NCBI GenBank assembly: GCA_964485815.1
Contig: CAZAJX010000001.1
Location: 23,878 to 87,877, forward strand
DNA length: 64,000 nt
Direction of reading: 5' to 3'
From: SFLA01 sp964485815
GTDB lineage: Bacteria > Bacillota > Clostridia > Oscillospirales > CAG-382
The notes below the pieces were generated by a model, which was not told where the DNA came from, did no database searches, and was given only the letters and a program-made list of their open reading frames with translations. How positions within the stretch are numbered: position 1 is the stretch's first letter; the number at the start of each line of letters is the position of its first letter. Made by a program: the position numbers and the translations under genes. This document shows, in pieces, positions 40,883 to 49,027 of this stretch.

Positions 40883-42086
40883 AACATTTCACCTCGATTC
40901 CCAAGGATTTAAGTCCTTCAAAAAAGTGGGGAAAGCTTTTTGATATAGCCTCTGCTCCCTCAATAACTCCGCCCGTAAGAGTAAGTAATACCGCAAGGGA
41001 CATAACGATACGGTGATCATTATGACCGCACAAAGACTCTGTAGGAGCGCTGAATTCCGTTGGGTATACCACTACCGAATCATCGTGTACGGTAACGGAA
41101 ACTCCGAACTTTTTTAATTCCTCTGCCATAGCCGTGGCACGGTCGCTTTCTTTAAAGCGCAGGCGTGACGTTCCGTTGAACACTCCGCCGTACTTTGCGG
41201 CGGCAACTGCAAATAAAACGGGTCCGAGATCGGGACAATCGCCTATATGAATGGTGGGAATACCTGCTTCAAGAAGAGAAAAATGCTTTTCGTAAATTTT
41301 ATCTCCCTGAAGTGAATCCTCCCTCAAACCGAGTATATTTACGTTACCGCCCAGAGAATTCAATGCGGCGTAAAAGGATGCGCCCGAATAATCTCCTTCA
41401 ACGGTAGTTTCGGTGGGAACAAATCCCCTGCCGCCTTTTACAAACAACGTGTGATCGTCTGTCCAGCAAGCATCAACACCGAATTCCTTTAATGCCTGCA
41501 AAGTAAGCTCGATATAAGGACGGCTCACCACAGGAGGTATTATGTTAACCGCGCTATCCTCGCCCAACAGCGGCAAAGCGAACAGCAGACCGCTTATAAA
41601 CTGACTGCTTACGCTTCCCGATATACGGTATTCCCCTGCTGTGAGAGGACCTTTGAGAATAACGCTATTTTTATCCTGAGAAAACACAAAGCCTTTTTCA
41701 CGGCTCAGCTCCTCGTATGCATCCAGGGGACGGCGGAAAAGGGACTGTGCGCCCGTAAAAGCCACGTTTTTACCGCACAAAAGTGCCGCCGGGATGAGAA
41801 AGCGCAACGTACTTCCGCTTTCCTTGCAATATAGCGCCTGATCGGGAGAGGCGTTGCAAATATCGGTTCCGTATACGGTTACGGTATCGTTATCATATTC
41901 AAATCTCGCACCGAGGCGGGAAAGACATTCAACGGTCGCTTCCACATCATCGCAATCGGGAACGCCGTGAACAATGCTCTTGCCTTTCGCAAGGGCGGCG
42001 CAAATAAGCATACGGTGTGCCATACTTTTGGAGTTAGGAGCAGATACCGTGCCTGCCGCAACTCCGGGTGCTATTTCAACCTTCAT
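40872..42086 (-). CDS. aroA: EPSP synthase (3-phosphoshikimate 1-carboxyvinyltransferase)
   Basis: 404 aa. Substrate-binding NSKSMAHRMLICAAL lies at residues 19-33, ESGSTLRFLIPAALL near 87, VSSQFISGLLFALP near 160, FKESDRATAMAEEL near 310 and HNDHRIVMSL near 355, all in family order. It joins shikimate 3-phosphate and PEP. It overlaps aroQ (upstream) by 11 nt and tyrA (downstream) by 11 nt. GGxSGxS-like variations near residue 95 are not conclusive for inhibitor class. Confidence 0.92.
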   Translation of the reverse strand: MKVEIAPGVAAGTVSAPNSKSMAHRMLICAALAKGKSIVHGVPDCDDVEATVECLSRLGARFEYDNDTVTVYGTDICNASPDQALYCKESGSTLRFLIPAALLCGKNVAFTGAQSLFRRPLDAYEELSREKGFVFSQDKNSVILKGPLTAGEYRISGSVSSQFISGLLFALPLLGEDSAVNIIPPVVSRPYIELTLQALKEFGVDACWTDDHTLFVKGGRGFVPTETTVEGDYSGASFYAALNSLGGNVNILGLREDSLQGDKIYEKHFSLLEAGIPTIHIGDCPDLGPVLFAVAAAKYGGVFNGTSRLRFKESDRATAMAEELKKFGVSVTVHDDSVVVYPTEFSAPTESLCGHNDHRIVMSLAVLLTLTGGVIEGAEAISKSFPHFFEGLKSLGIEVKCYED

Positions 42087-42519
42087 TTTTATATCCTTCC
42101 AAAAGATAATCTATTGCTTCAAAATATCCCTTTACTCCGTGTCCCGAAATGGTTTTCACGCAGACATCGCGGATATAGCTTATTTTTCGAAAATCCTCGC
42201 GGGAGTTAACATCGGATATATGAACTTCAACCGTGGGGATCTTTACCGAAGAAACCGCATCGCGGAGAGCGATGCTGGTGTGGGTGTATGCCCCCGGATT
42301 AATAACTATTCCGTCTACTCCCGTAAAATATGCCTGCTGTATGGCATCTACGAGATCACCCTCGTGGTTGGACTGATATTGTGTAATTTCGTTACCCGTA
42401 GAAACGCCGTATTCATTTATACGGTTACACAGCGTTTCAAAGGTTTCCGTTCCGTAGTGGGCAGGCTCCCGTATTCCCAGCATATTGAGATTCGGTCCGT
42501 TTATAACAAGTATTTTCAA
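42076..42519 (-). CDS. aroQ: Type II 3-dehydroquinate dehydratase
   Basis: 147 aa, the usual size. ILVINGPNLNMLGIREP at the N-terminus, the catalytic Tyr in PAHYG (about residue 22), IVINPGAYTHTS and VEVHISDVNSRE are the type II marks. It dehydrates 3-dehydroquinate to 3-dehydroshikimate. Its ATG is 2 nt after the aroEK stop and its end overlaps aroA. Confidence 0.93.
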   Translation of the reverse strand: MKILVINGPNLNMLGIREPAHYGTETFETLCNRINEYGVSTGNEITQYQSNHEGDLVDAIQQAYFTGVDGIVINPGAYTHTSIALRDAVSSVKIPTVEVHISDVNSREDFRKISYIRDVCVKTISGHGVKGYFEAIDYLLEGYKNEG

Positions 42520-42521
42520 TT

Positions 42522-43754
42522 TTAAAAATCCTTTCCTATGTTCTCTGCCACGCTGACCGCATCGCCATTCACGGCAATACGCTTATGGCAGGTGGAAATA
42601 TATGTGTTTATACGCTCGTTATAGCGTTTCTCCACCGCTTCCCTGCTGGATGCCAAGGGACGGTCATCTGTAGGAACAAGCTGTTCCAAGGGGCGGTCGA
42701 TGAAATATATAATACCGTTTCGACGGAGCGCATTTACGTTTTCATCCCGCAAAACCGTGCCGCCGCCGCAAGAGATAACCACGCCCGAAAGCCCTGACAG
42801 CCGTTTGGTTACCGCAGTTTCCATATCTCTGAAGGCGGTTTCGCCTTTGGCGGCAAAGATTTCGGTTATTTCCATTCCTGCTTCCTTTACGATCTCTTTG
42901 TCTATATCGTAAAATTCACGGTTCAGTTTATCTGCAATAAGCTTGCCTACGGTGGATTTTCCGCAACCCGGCATTCCCGTAAGCACGATATTCTGCTTGG
43001 ATGATTCAAGTTCGTTGTATATACTTTCGATAACGGTTTCATCATATTTAACAGATGCAAACAGCTCCGATGCCGCTACAGCCTGATACACCAACATATA
43101 CAATCCGCCTTCGGCAGGTATGCCCTTCTTTCTTGCGGACAAAACCAGTTCCGTGGAAAGCGGATTGAACACCGCATCCACCACTGCACAAAGGTTGGGA
43201 AAAGCATCTATATCGATAGGCGTATTATCACATTCGGGAAACATTCCTACGGGAGTTGTGTTTATGATAATTTCCGAATCCGACAGTTCTTTGTATGCGT
43301 AAGAATATGTAACACAGCCTTCCTTGGGAGCACGTCCCACACGGTGGATACGCTGTGCGCCCAAAGTCTTTGCAACCGCAAAAGCGGTTTGCGAGGTTCC
43401 GCCCGTACCGAGAATAAGCACTTTTTTGCCGCAGATATTGCCCGCAGTCCTCTCTACAAGCGCCTTAAGACCCACAAAGTCCGTATTATAGCCGTACAAA
43501 AGTCCGTTTTTATTTACGATAACGTTTACCGCGCCGATCTCACGGGCAGTTTCGCTTATATAGTAGAGATGGGGTATAACGTCTTTTTTGTAAGGTATGG
43601 TAACGTTTATCGCTTCAAACTCCCGCTCTTCCAAAAACTCGTTTAGTTTTTCACGGGGGATTTCTTTTAAAACGTAATCTGAAGTTTCTAAACGCTTATG
43701 TATATCCGGTGAGAAGCTGTGTCCCAGCTTTTCGCCGATAAGTCCGTATTTCAT
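42522..43754 (-). CDS. aroEK: Bifunctional shikimate dehydrogenase-shikimate kinase
   Basis: 410 aa from ATG 43754, with GGGAG upstream. Residues about 1-255 are AroE: GEKLGHSFSP (shikimate site), NVTIPYK with the catalytic Lys, VNVIVN, and NAD(P)-binding LILGTGGTSQTA. Residues about 260-410 are AroK: Walker A GMPGCGKSTVG, metal Asp in DIDKEI, ISCGGGTVL and the DDRPLAS lid. The fusion carries two successive steps (dehydroshikimate to shikimate to shikimate 3-phosphate). Such fusions are known in Clostridia. It sits 1 nt after aroC. Confidence 0.9.
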   Translation of the reverse strand: MKYGLIGEKLGHSFSPDIHKRLETSDYVLKEIPREKLNEFLEEREFEAINVTIPYKKDVIPHLYYISETAREIGAVNVIVNKNGLLYGYNTDFVGLKALVERTAGNICGKKVLILGTGGTSQTAFAVAKTLGAQRIHRVGRAPKEGCVTYSYAYKELSDSEIIINTTPVGMFPECDNTPIDIDAFPNLCAVVDAVFNPLSTELVLSARKKGIPAEGGLYMLVYQAVAASELFASVKYDETVIESIYNELESSKQNIVLTGMPGCGKSTVGKLIADKLNREFYDIDKEIVKEAGMEITEIFAAKGETAFRDMETAVTKRLSGLSGVVISCGGGTVLRDENVNALRRNGIIYFIDRPLEQLVPTDDRPLASSREAVEKRYNERINTYISTCHKRIAVNGDAVSVAENIGKDF

Positions 43755-43755
43755 A

Positions 43756-44856
43756 TTATTCTCCCTTAAGCCAATCAGTACCGAAGCGGGTGCAAAGTAT
43801 GTCTGCAAGGGCTATTGCCGTTACGCTGTCAACAACCACGCGGGCACGGTGAACGATACAAGGATCGTGACGCCCCGTAAGGCTCAGCACGGCATTTTCG
43901 CCCTTTTTAAGATCAACCGTGTTCTGAGAAACAAAAACCGACGGTGTGGGCTTTACGGCGGCGCGGAACACAATGGGCATTCCGTTGGTAATACCGCCGT
44001 TTATGCCGCCGTTGTTATTGGTTTCGGTAGTAACGATACCGTCCGTATAACGGAACCCATCGTTACAAACGCTTCCTCGCATTTGGGAAACGGCAAAGCC
44101 TGCGCCGAATTCAACGCCTTTTATACCGGGAACGCTGAACAATGCGTGAGATATAACGCTTTCCACGGAATCGAACCACGGCTCCCCTGCACCTGCGGGA
44201 AGTCCGGTTACGGCAGTTTCCAGAATACCGCCCACGCTGTCGCCCTCCGAAGCGGCACGGGAGATGGCCTCCTGCATAAGAGCGCCTTTTTCTTCGTTAA
44301 TAACTGCAAACAGAGAGGTATTCAACTTATCTATGCAAGCGTTAAGGTTTGTATTATCAAATTCCGAATCTTTTATTTGACCGATAGAATGAATATGTGT
44401 GCCGATGTTTATGCCCCTTGCTTTAAGCGCCTGCATAAGTATGGCGCCTGCGGCTACGAGAGGTGCGGTGATACGGCCTGAAAAATGACCGCCTCCGCGG
44501 TAGTCCTGAAAGCCGTGATATTTACAAAACGCAGTATAATCCGCGTGCCCTGGACGGGGAGTTACGGAAAGGGACTCATATTTACTGCTGTCTGTATCTC
44601 CGTTGGGAATGAGTATGCAAATGGGTGTTCCGGTAGTATATCCGTTGAAAACACCGCTAACGATACGGAAATTATCTTTTTCGCTTCTGGGGGTGGATAT
44701 TTTTCCCCAAGGACGGCGAAGGTCCAGACGGGAAGCGATATATTCTTCATCCACGGGAATACCGGGTGCAATTCCGTCGATCACAGCACCGATCTCTTTT
44801 CCGTGGCTTTCACCGAAAAGTGTAACGGAAATACTGTTACCAAAGGTATTTTTCAT
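43756..44856 (-). CDS. aroC: Chorismate synthase
   Basis: 366 aa. GESHGKEIGAVIDGIAPG lies at residues 13-30; RPGHADYTAFCKYHG and GGGHFSGRITA hold the conserved His and the FMN/substrate site; the C-terminus has the late GRHDPCIVHRARVV. It removes phosphate from EPSP using reduced FMN. It follows aroB with no gap. No dedicated flavin reductase gene is in the operon. Confidence 0.93.
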   Translation of the reverse strand: MKNTFGNSISVTLFGESHGKEIGAVIDGIAPGIPVDEEYIASRLDLRRPWGKISTPRSEKDNFRIVSGVFNGYTTGTPICILIPNGDTDSSKYESLSVTPRPGHADYTAFCKYHGFQDYRGGGHFSGRITAPLVAAGAILMQALKARGINIGTHIHSIGQIKDSEFDNTNLNACIDKLNTSLFAVINEEKGALMQEAISRAASEGDSVGGILETAVTGLPAGAGEPWFDSVESVISHALFSVPGIKGVEFGAGFAVSQMRGSVCNDGFRYTDGIVTTETNNNGGINGGITNGMPIVFRAAVKPTPSVFVSQNTVDLKKGENAVLSLTGRHDPCIVHRARVVVDSVTAIALADILCTRFGTDWLKGE

Positions 44857-45861
44857 TTACAGTACCTCTCTTAACTGTTTTTCGAAAGCATCCAACGGGA
44901 GCCTCCTGAATTCAAACGTGCCGATATCACCGACATAAACAACGTTGATATCTGCACCGGAAAGTTTTTTATCGTGATGGATGGCATTGATGACATTTTC
45001 CGTGTCAAACTCTGCGGTAACAGGCAGAGAAAGGGATTTCAAAACGGGAACGAGCCGTGCACGCACGGAAGCATCGCACATAGGAAGCATACCCAAAGCC
45101 ACGCATTCGCCGTGTAAAAGAGTGAGATCCATTGCCGTTTCAATTCCGTGCCCCACCGTATGACCGAAGTTAAGCACACGGCGGAGGGAGGATTCTTTTT
45201 CATCCTGCTCTACAACGTTTTTCTTTATAATTATGCTTTTGGTTATTATTTCTTCAAGATTATCCTTTGTTACGCCGTTTTCGATAAGCTCAAAAAGAGC
45301 TTTATCGCAGGTGAGCGCCATTTTGACCGATTCTGCAAGTCCATTGGAAATATGTCTGGCAGGAAGAGTGGACAAAAGATCGGGATCTATAAGCACTTTT
45401 TTGGGCTGTTTGAAGGCGCCGATCACATTCTTCACGCCGTCCACATCGATTGCGGTCTTGCCGCCCACGGAGGAATCCACCTGAGAAAGTAAGGTGGTGG
45501 GAATATTATAAAAATCAACGCCCCGCATATACGTGGCGGCAACGAAGCCCGCAAGGTCCCCTACTACTCCACCGCCCACGGCGACAACGCAATCCGTACG
45601 GGTAAAGCCGATAGCGATCATTTCACAGCAAAGACGCATATACGAATCAAAGCACTTGGTCGCTTCGCCCTGAGGGAGAGTGACAATATGGGGACGTGCG
45701 CAAAATGATGCGAGAATACGTGAATACTCCGCGGGAACGCCGTCATCCGTAACTATAAGCACCTTGCGGTCAAGACAAAGATAACGGGACGCGTTTTTAA
45801 GACAACCGCGTTCGATTACTATATCATAACTGTTTTTTTCAAGTGAAAGAGGTAAAACCAC
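44857..45861 (-). CDS. aroB: 3-dehydroquinate synthase
   Basis: 334 aa from GTG 45861, chosen because TTGGAGG lies 7 nt upstream; the longer frame from 45924 would overlap pheA. NAD-binding GGGVVGDLAGFVAATYMRG, VDSSVGGKTAID with the catalytic Lys, and the metal-binding Glu/His in LNFGHTVGHGIE and HGECVALGM are seen. It cyclises DAHP to 3-dehydroquinate. Gap of 17 nt to pheA, 0 nt to aroC. Confidence 0.92.
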   Translation of the reverse strand: MVLPLSLEKNSYDIVIERGCLKNASRYLCLDRKVLIVTDDGVPAEYSRILASFCARPHIVTLPQGEATKCFDSYMRLCCEMIAIGFTRTDCVVAVGGGVVGDLAGFVAATYMRGVDFYNIPTTLLSQVDSSVGGKTAIDVDGVKNVIGAFKQPKKVLIDPDLLSTLPARHISNGLAESVKMALTCDKALFELIENGVTKDNLEEIITKSIIIKKNVVEQDEKESSLRRVLNFGHTVGHGIETAMDLTLLHGECVALGMLPMCDASVRARLVPVLKSLSLPVTAEFDTENVINAIHHDKKLSGADINVVYVGDIGTFEFRRLPLDAFEKQLREVL

Positions 45862-45878
45862 TTTTATGCCTCCAATAT

Positions 45879-46979
45879 TCAGGAAATATGAGAAAATGAG
45901 CCTACAAGCTTCAGCTTGTCGCAACAGGTGGAAAGGGCGCCCAGCATAGCTTTTCCGTTTTCGGAGTAGATATCTCCCTCTGCTTCAACGAAGAAATAGT
46001 ATTGCCACAAAAGCTCCTTCATAGGTCGGGAACGCAGAGATTGCATATTATATCCGTATTTACCTATAATATCAACTGCTTCAGCAAGCTTGCCCGCTTC
46101 ATTTCGAACGGTGAACATAAGTATAAAACGATTTTCCATTGCCCTGCCGCTTTTTTGGGTGGGAACGGCGGACAGCACGGCAAAACGGGTAGTATTGCAC
46201 TTGCTTTCGTTAATTTCACTTTGGGCAACCTCAAGTCCGTAAAGGTTTGCCGCTTCCTCGCTGGCAATAGCGGCAGTATGCTTATCTCCCAAAGCCGCCA
46301 CGTACTTTGCGGCAAGGGCGGTATTGACGTACTCGGAGGTTTCCCACCCCTTTTCCTCAATATATTTGCCGCATTGCATAAGCGCCTGAGGATGGCTTAC
46401 AACACGGGTTATTTCTCCGATATCAGTGCCGGGAAGAACAAGAAGATCGTGGGTAACGGAAAGATCAAAGGTAGCGGTAACGTAAAGCGGGCCTGAAAAA
46501 AGCATATCGCAAACGTCGCCGACATCCCCTGCGCTGCTGTTTTCAATGGGAAGGACGGCAGTATCACATTCGCCGTTTACAACCGCATCATACGCTTCGC
46601 CAAAGGATGGAAAGCCTACACGAACCGCATCCGGAAAGATCTTGCCTGCGGCAATAGATGCAAATGCGCCCTTAACGCCGCAATATGCCACCTTCATACC
46701 GTTGAACAAACGTCCCTGATATTTGCAGGAAAGATCGATAATGTCCCGCATAAAGGTAACGTAAAAGCTTCTTACGATATCGTCTGCTTCCGAAAGATAT
46801 TCGGTATTTTTGCGGATTATCGCCTCTTCTCTGGCTTCGTCCTTAATAGGCAAGCCGTGCTCCATTTTATATTCGGCAACAAGGTGTGCCGCTTCCATAC
46901 GGCGTTTAAATAGACGCGCCATCTCTTTATCAGTTTCATCGATAATTTGTCTTGCGGTGAGTAATCTGTTGTCTTCCAT
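45879..46979 (-). CDS. pheA: Bifunctional chorismate mutase-prephenate dehydratase
   Basis: 366 aa from ATG 46979, which has GGAG 12 nt upstream; ATG 46997 is possible but has no ribosome site. Residues about 1-85 are an AroQ-type mutase (LTARQIIDETDKEMARLFKRR). Residues about 100-275 are the dehydratase (VAYCGVKGAFAS, PIENSSAGDV and the late CNTTRFAVLS with the catalytic Thr). A C-terminal ACT domain includes RSRPMKELLWQYYFFVE and should bind Phe for feedback. It is the first gene of the aromatic operon. Confidence 0.9.
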   Translation of the reverse strand: MEDNRLLTARQIIDETDKEMARLFKRRMEAAHLVAEYKMEHGLPIKDEAREEAIIRKNTEYLSEADDIVRSFYVTFMRDIIDLSCKYQGRLFNGMKVAYCGVKGAFASIAAGKIFPDAVRVGFPSFGEAYDAVVNGECDTAVLPIENSSAGDVGDVCDMLFSGPLYVTATFDLSVTHDLLVLPGTDIGEITRVVSHPQALMQCGKYIEEKGWETSEYVNTALAAKYVAALGDKHTAAIASEEAANLYGLEVAQSEINESKCNTTRFAVLSAVPTQKSGRAMENRFILMFTVRNEAGKLAEAVDIIGKYGYNMQSLRSRPMKELLWQYYFFVEAEGDIYSENGKAMLGALSTCCDKLKLVGSFSHIS

Positions 46980-47011
46980 AGCTATTGGCAACTCCATACA
47001 AAATTAAGCAA

Positions 47012-47068
47012 GTTAACAGTGTTAACATCTTTTTTGAGGATTATACACCTATTTTGAAACAATGTCAA
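47012..47068 (-). promoter_or_regulatory. Consensus promoter and palindromic operator of the aromatic operon
   Basis: Minus-strand TTGACA (47068-47063) and TATAAT (47045-47040) are 17 bp apart, both perfect. Just after the predicted start lies GTTAACACTGTTAAC read on the minus strand (47026-47012). The same palindrome is found at 47124-47138 before the TetR gene. A repressor bound there would block elongation or promoter clearance. Confidence 0.85.
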
Positions 47069-47088
47069 TAGAAACCGATAAATTCACC

Positions 47089-47138
47089 TTGATTTTTTGC
47101 GTATTTAATGATAAAATGATGTTGTTAACACTGTTATC
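47089..47138 (+). promoter_or_regulatory. Promoter and operator of the tetR-acyltransferase operon
   Basis: TTGATT at 47089-47094 and TAAAAT at 47112-47117 are 17 bp apart. GTTAACACTGTTATC at 47124-47138 matches 14/15 the operator at 47012-47026 (reverse orientation) and covers the likely start site. Confidence 0.8.
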
Positions 47139-47157
47139 TGCAACTATGGAGGAAAAT

Positions 47158-47700
47158 ATGCCTTATACGGAGGAATATGTAAATCACGAGGAGCTGAAGA
47201 AAGCGCTTATTCTCGCAGGGATACGCCAGATAGAGCAAAACGGAATTGGCGGTTTATCACTCAGAAAAACAGCAACTGAATGCGGGGTTTCCTGCGCCGC
47301 CCCCTACAGACATTTTGAGAGCAAGGCGGGACTTGTTTTTTCTATAATCGCATATGTAAACGGTCAGTGGTCGTTACTTAAAGAGCAGATATCCGCTTCT
47401 TTTAAGAATGATAAACGCAAAATGGTTATTGAAATATGTGCGGCGACGGTTCTTTTCTGGAGAGCGAATCCCAACTTCCAAAGCGTAATTATGCTTGATG
47501 ATAAGTTGTTGGACGATGAACAGATAAAGGAAAAAAACAAAGTGTCTGATGAGATTTCCCGCTTGGTAAGTTCCTTGTACTCCGATGAAAAAAGAGATAC
47601 TACAGTATTTATGGTACGTTCCGTATTATACGGAGCGGCTGTAGACAAACACGTTGATATATCCTTGGTACGAAGCTGTTTAGAGGCAATATTAAAATAA
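47158..47700 (+). CDS. TetR-family repressor
   Basis: 180 aa from ATG 47158 with GGAGG 5 nt upstream. The helix-turn-helix is GLSLRKTATECGVSCAAPYRH (about 30-50) in a typical TetR N-terminus; the C-terminal helical domain should bind an unknown ligand. The ligand domain ends with MVRSVLYGAAV. A palindrome present before this gene and before the divergent aromatic operon makes this protein the probable regulator of both. The downstream acyltransferase shares its transcript. Confidence 0.85.
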   Translation: MPYTEEYVNHEELKKALILAGIRQIEQNGIGGLSLRKTATECGVSCAAPYRHFESKAGLVFSIIAYVNGQWSLLKEQISASFKNDKRKMVIEICAATVLFWRANPNFQSVIMLDDKLLDDEQIKEKNKVSDEISRLVSSLYSDEKRDTTVFMVRSVLYGAAVDKHVDISLVRSCLEAILK

Positions 47701-47720
47701 AATAACGAAAGGCGCTCCCT

Positions 47721-48980
47721 ATGAAGATAAAGACAAAGAAAATGCCTTATTCAAAGGTGAACTCCCTGAAAAAACCCAAACACAAAAAGCCCGTAAAACC
47801 GAATATTCTGTTCAGAAGTATTGTGAGGATAGCATCCGTTCCCGATCTTCTGAAGGTAAGATTCAAATATGAAGGCAAGCTTCCCGACAAAATGCCTTGC
47901 CTTATACTGATGAATCACTCAAGCTTTATTGATCTTGAGATAGTTTCTAAAATAATGTATCCCCGCCCGTACGGTATCGTAACCACATCGGACGGAATGG
48001 TGGGCAAGCGTTGGCTTATGCGGCGTATCGGTTGTATTCCCACTCAAAAATTTGTTAACGATATTTCTCTTATAAAGGATATAAATTATCTTTTAAAGGT
48101 AAAAAAGACCAGTGTGCTGATGTACCCCGAGGCAAGCTACAGCTTTGACGGCACCGCCACTCCCCTGCCCGAAAAGATCGGACGGCTGTTGAAAATGCTT
48201 GCAGTTCCCGTGGTGATGATCACCACCGAGGGCGCCTTTTCCCGGGATCCCCTTTACAACTGTCTGCAAAAACGCAGAGTAAAAGTAAAAGCAAAGGTTG
48301 AATGTCTGCTTACTGCGGATGATATTGAAAAAATGTCCGTTTCCCAGCTGGACGGCGTTTTAAAGAAAGCGTTTTCCTTTGACCATTTCAAATGGCAAAG
48401 AGAAAACAAGATAAAAATTGACGAGCCCTTCCGCGCAGACGGGCTTGAACGCATACTGTACAAATGTCCGAATTGTCTTGAGGAAGGAAAACTTACGGGC
48501 AAAGGAATATCCATAAAGTGCGCTTCCTGCGGAAAAGAATACGTTTTGGACGAATACGGAGTTCTTAAAGCGACGGAGGGGGACACGGAGTTTTCCCATA
48601 TTCCCGATTGGTACGCCTGGGAAAGAAAAATGGTAAAAGAGGAGATAGAAAGCGGGAAATATTTGCTTGATACTCCCGTGGATATCGGTATGTCGGTGGA
48701 TTTTAAAGCGATATATATGATAGGCGAAGGAAGGCTTATCCACACGGCAGAAGGTTTTACTCTCACCGGTGCCGACGGCGAACTTGAATACAAGCAAAAG
48801 CCATTGTTCAATTACAGCCTGTATGCGGATTATTATTGGTACGAGATAGGCGATGTTATATGTATCGGCAATAAAAACGCATTGTACTATTGCTTCCCCA
48901 AAACGGGCGTGCCTGTTGCAAAAGCGCGTCTTGCCGTAGAAGAAATGTATAGATCCGAAAAAGCAAAAGCGAGAAGCTGA
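47721..48980 (+). CDS. PlsC-like acyltransferase with zinc-ribbon and C-terminal domain
   Basis: 419 aa. Basic N-terminus, then MNHSSFIDLE as the HX4D motif (about 65-75) and YPEASYSFDG as the second motif (about 134). A zinc ribbon follows with CPNCLEE and CASCGKEY (about 252-280), then an extra beta-rich C-terminal domain of about 130 residues that I cannot name. It probably transfers an acyl chain to a lipid or glycerophosphate. It lies 20 nt after the TetR gene, so the same repressor should control it. Confidence 0.75.
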   Translation: MKIKTKKMPYSKVNSLKKPKHKKPVKPNILFRSIVRIASVPDLLKVRFKYEGKLPDKMPCLILMNHSSFIDLEIVSKIMYPRPYGIVTTSDGMVGKRWLMRRIGCIPTQKFVNDISLIKDINYLLKVKKTSVLMYPEASYSFDGTATPLPEKIGRLLKMLAVPVVMITTEGAFSRDPLYNCLQKRRVKVKAKVECLLTADDIEKMSVSQLDGVLKKAFSFDHFKWQRENKIKIDEPFRADGLERILYKCPNCLEEGKLTGKGISIKCASCGKEYVLDEYGVLKATEGDTEFSHIPDWYAWERKMVKEEIESGKYLLDTPVDIGMSVDFKAIYMIGEGRLIHTAEGFTLTGADGELEYKQKPLFNYSLYADYYWYEIGDVICIGNKNALYYCFPKTGVPVAKARLAVEEMYRSEKAKARS

Positions 48981-48991
48981 ATATACAAAAA

Positions 48992-49024
48992 ACACCTCGA
49001 GAAAATCTCTCGGGGTGTTTTTAA
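48992..49024. terminator. Bidirectional intrinsic terminator
   Basis: A 12-bp stem with one wobble (48992-49003 with 49009-49020) and TTTT after it. It lies between the convergent acyltransferase and ABC exporter genes. Confidence 0.85.
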
Positions 49025-49027
49025 GTT

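Noticed and set aside
46980..47040. T-box or riboswitch before the aromatic operon
   Set aside because: The leader is only about 35-55 nt and lacks T-box or attenuator structure.
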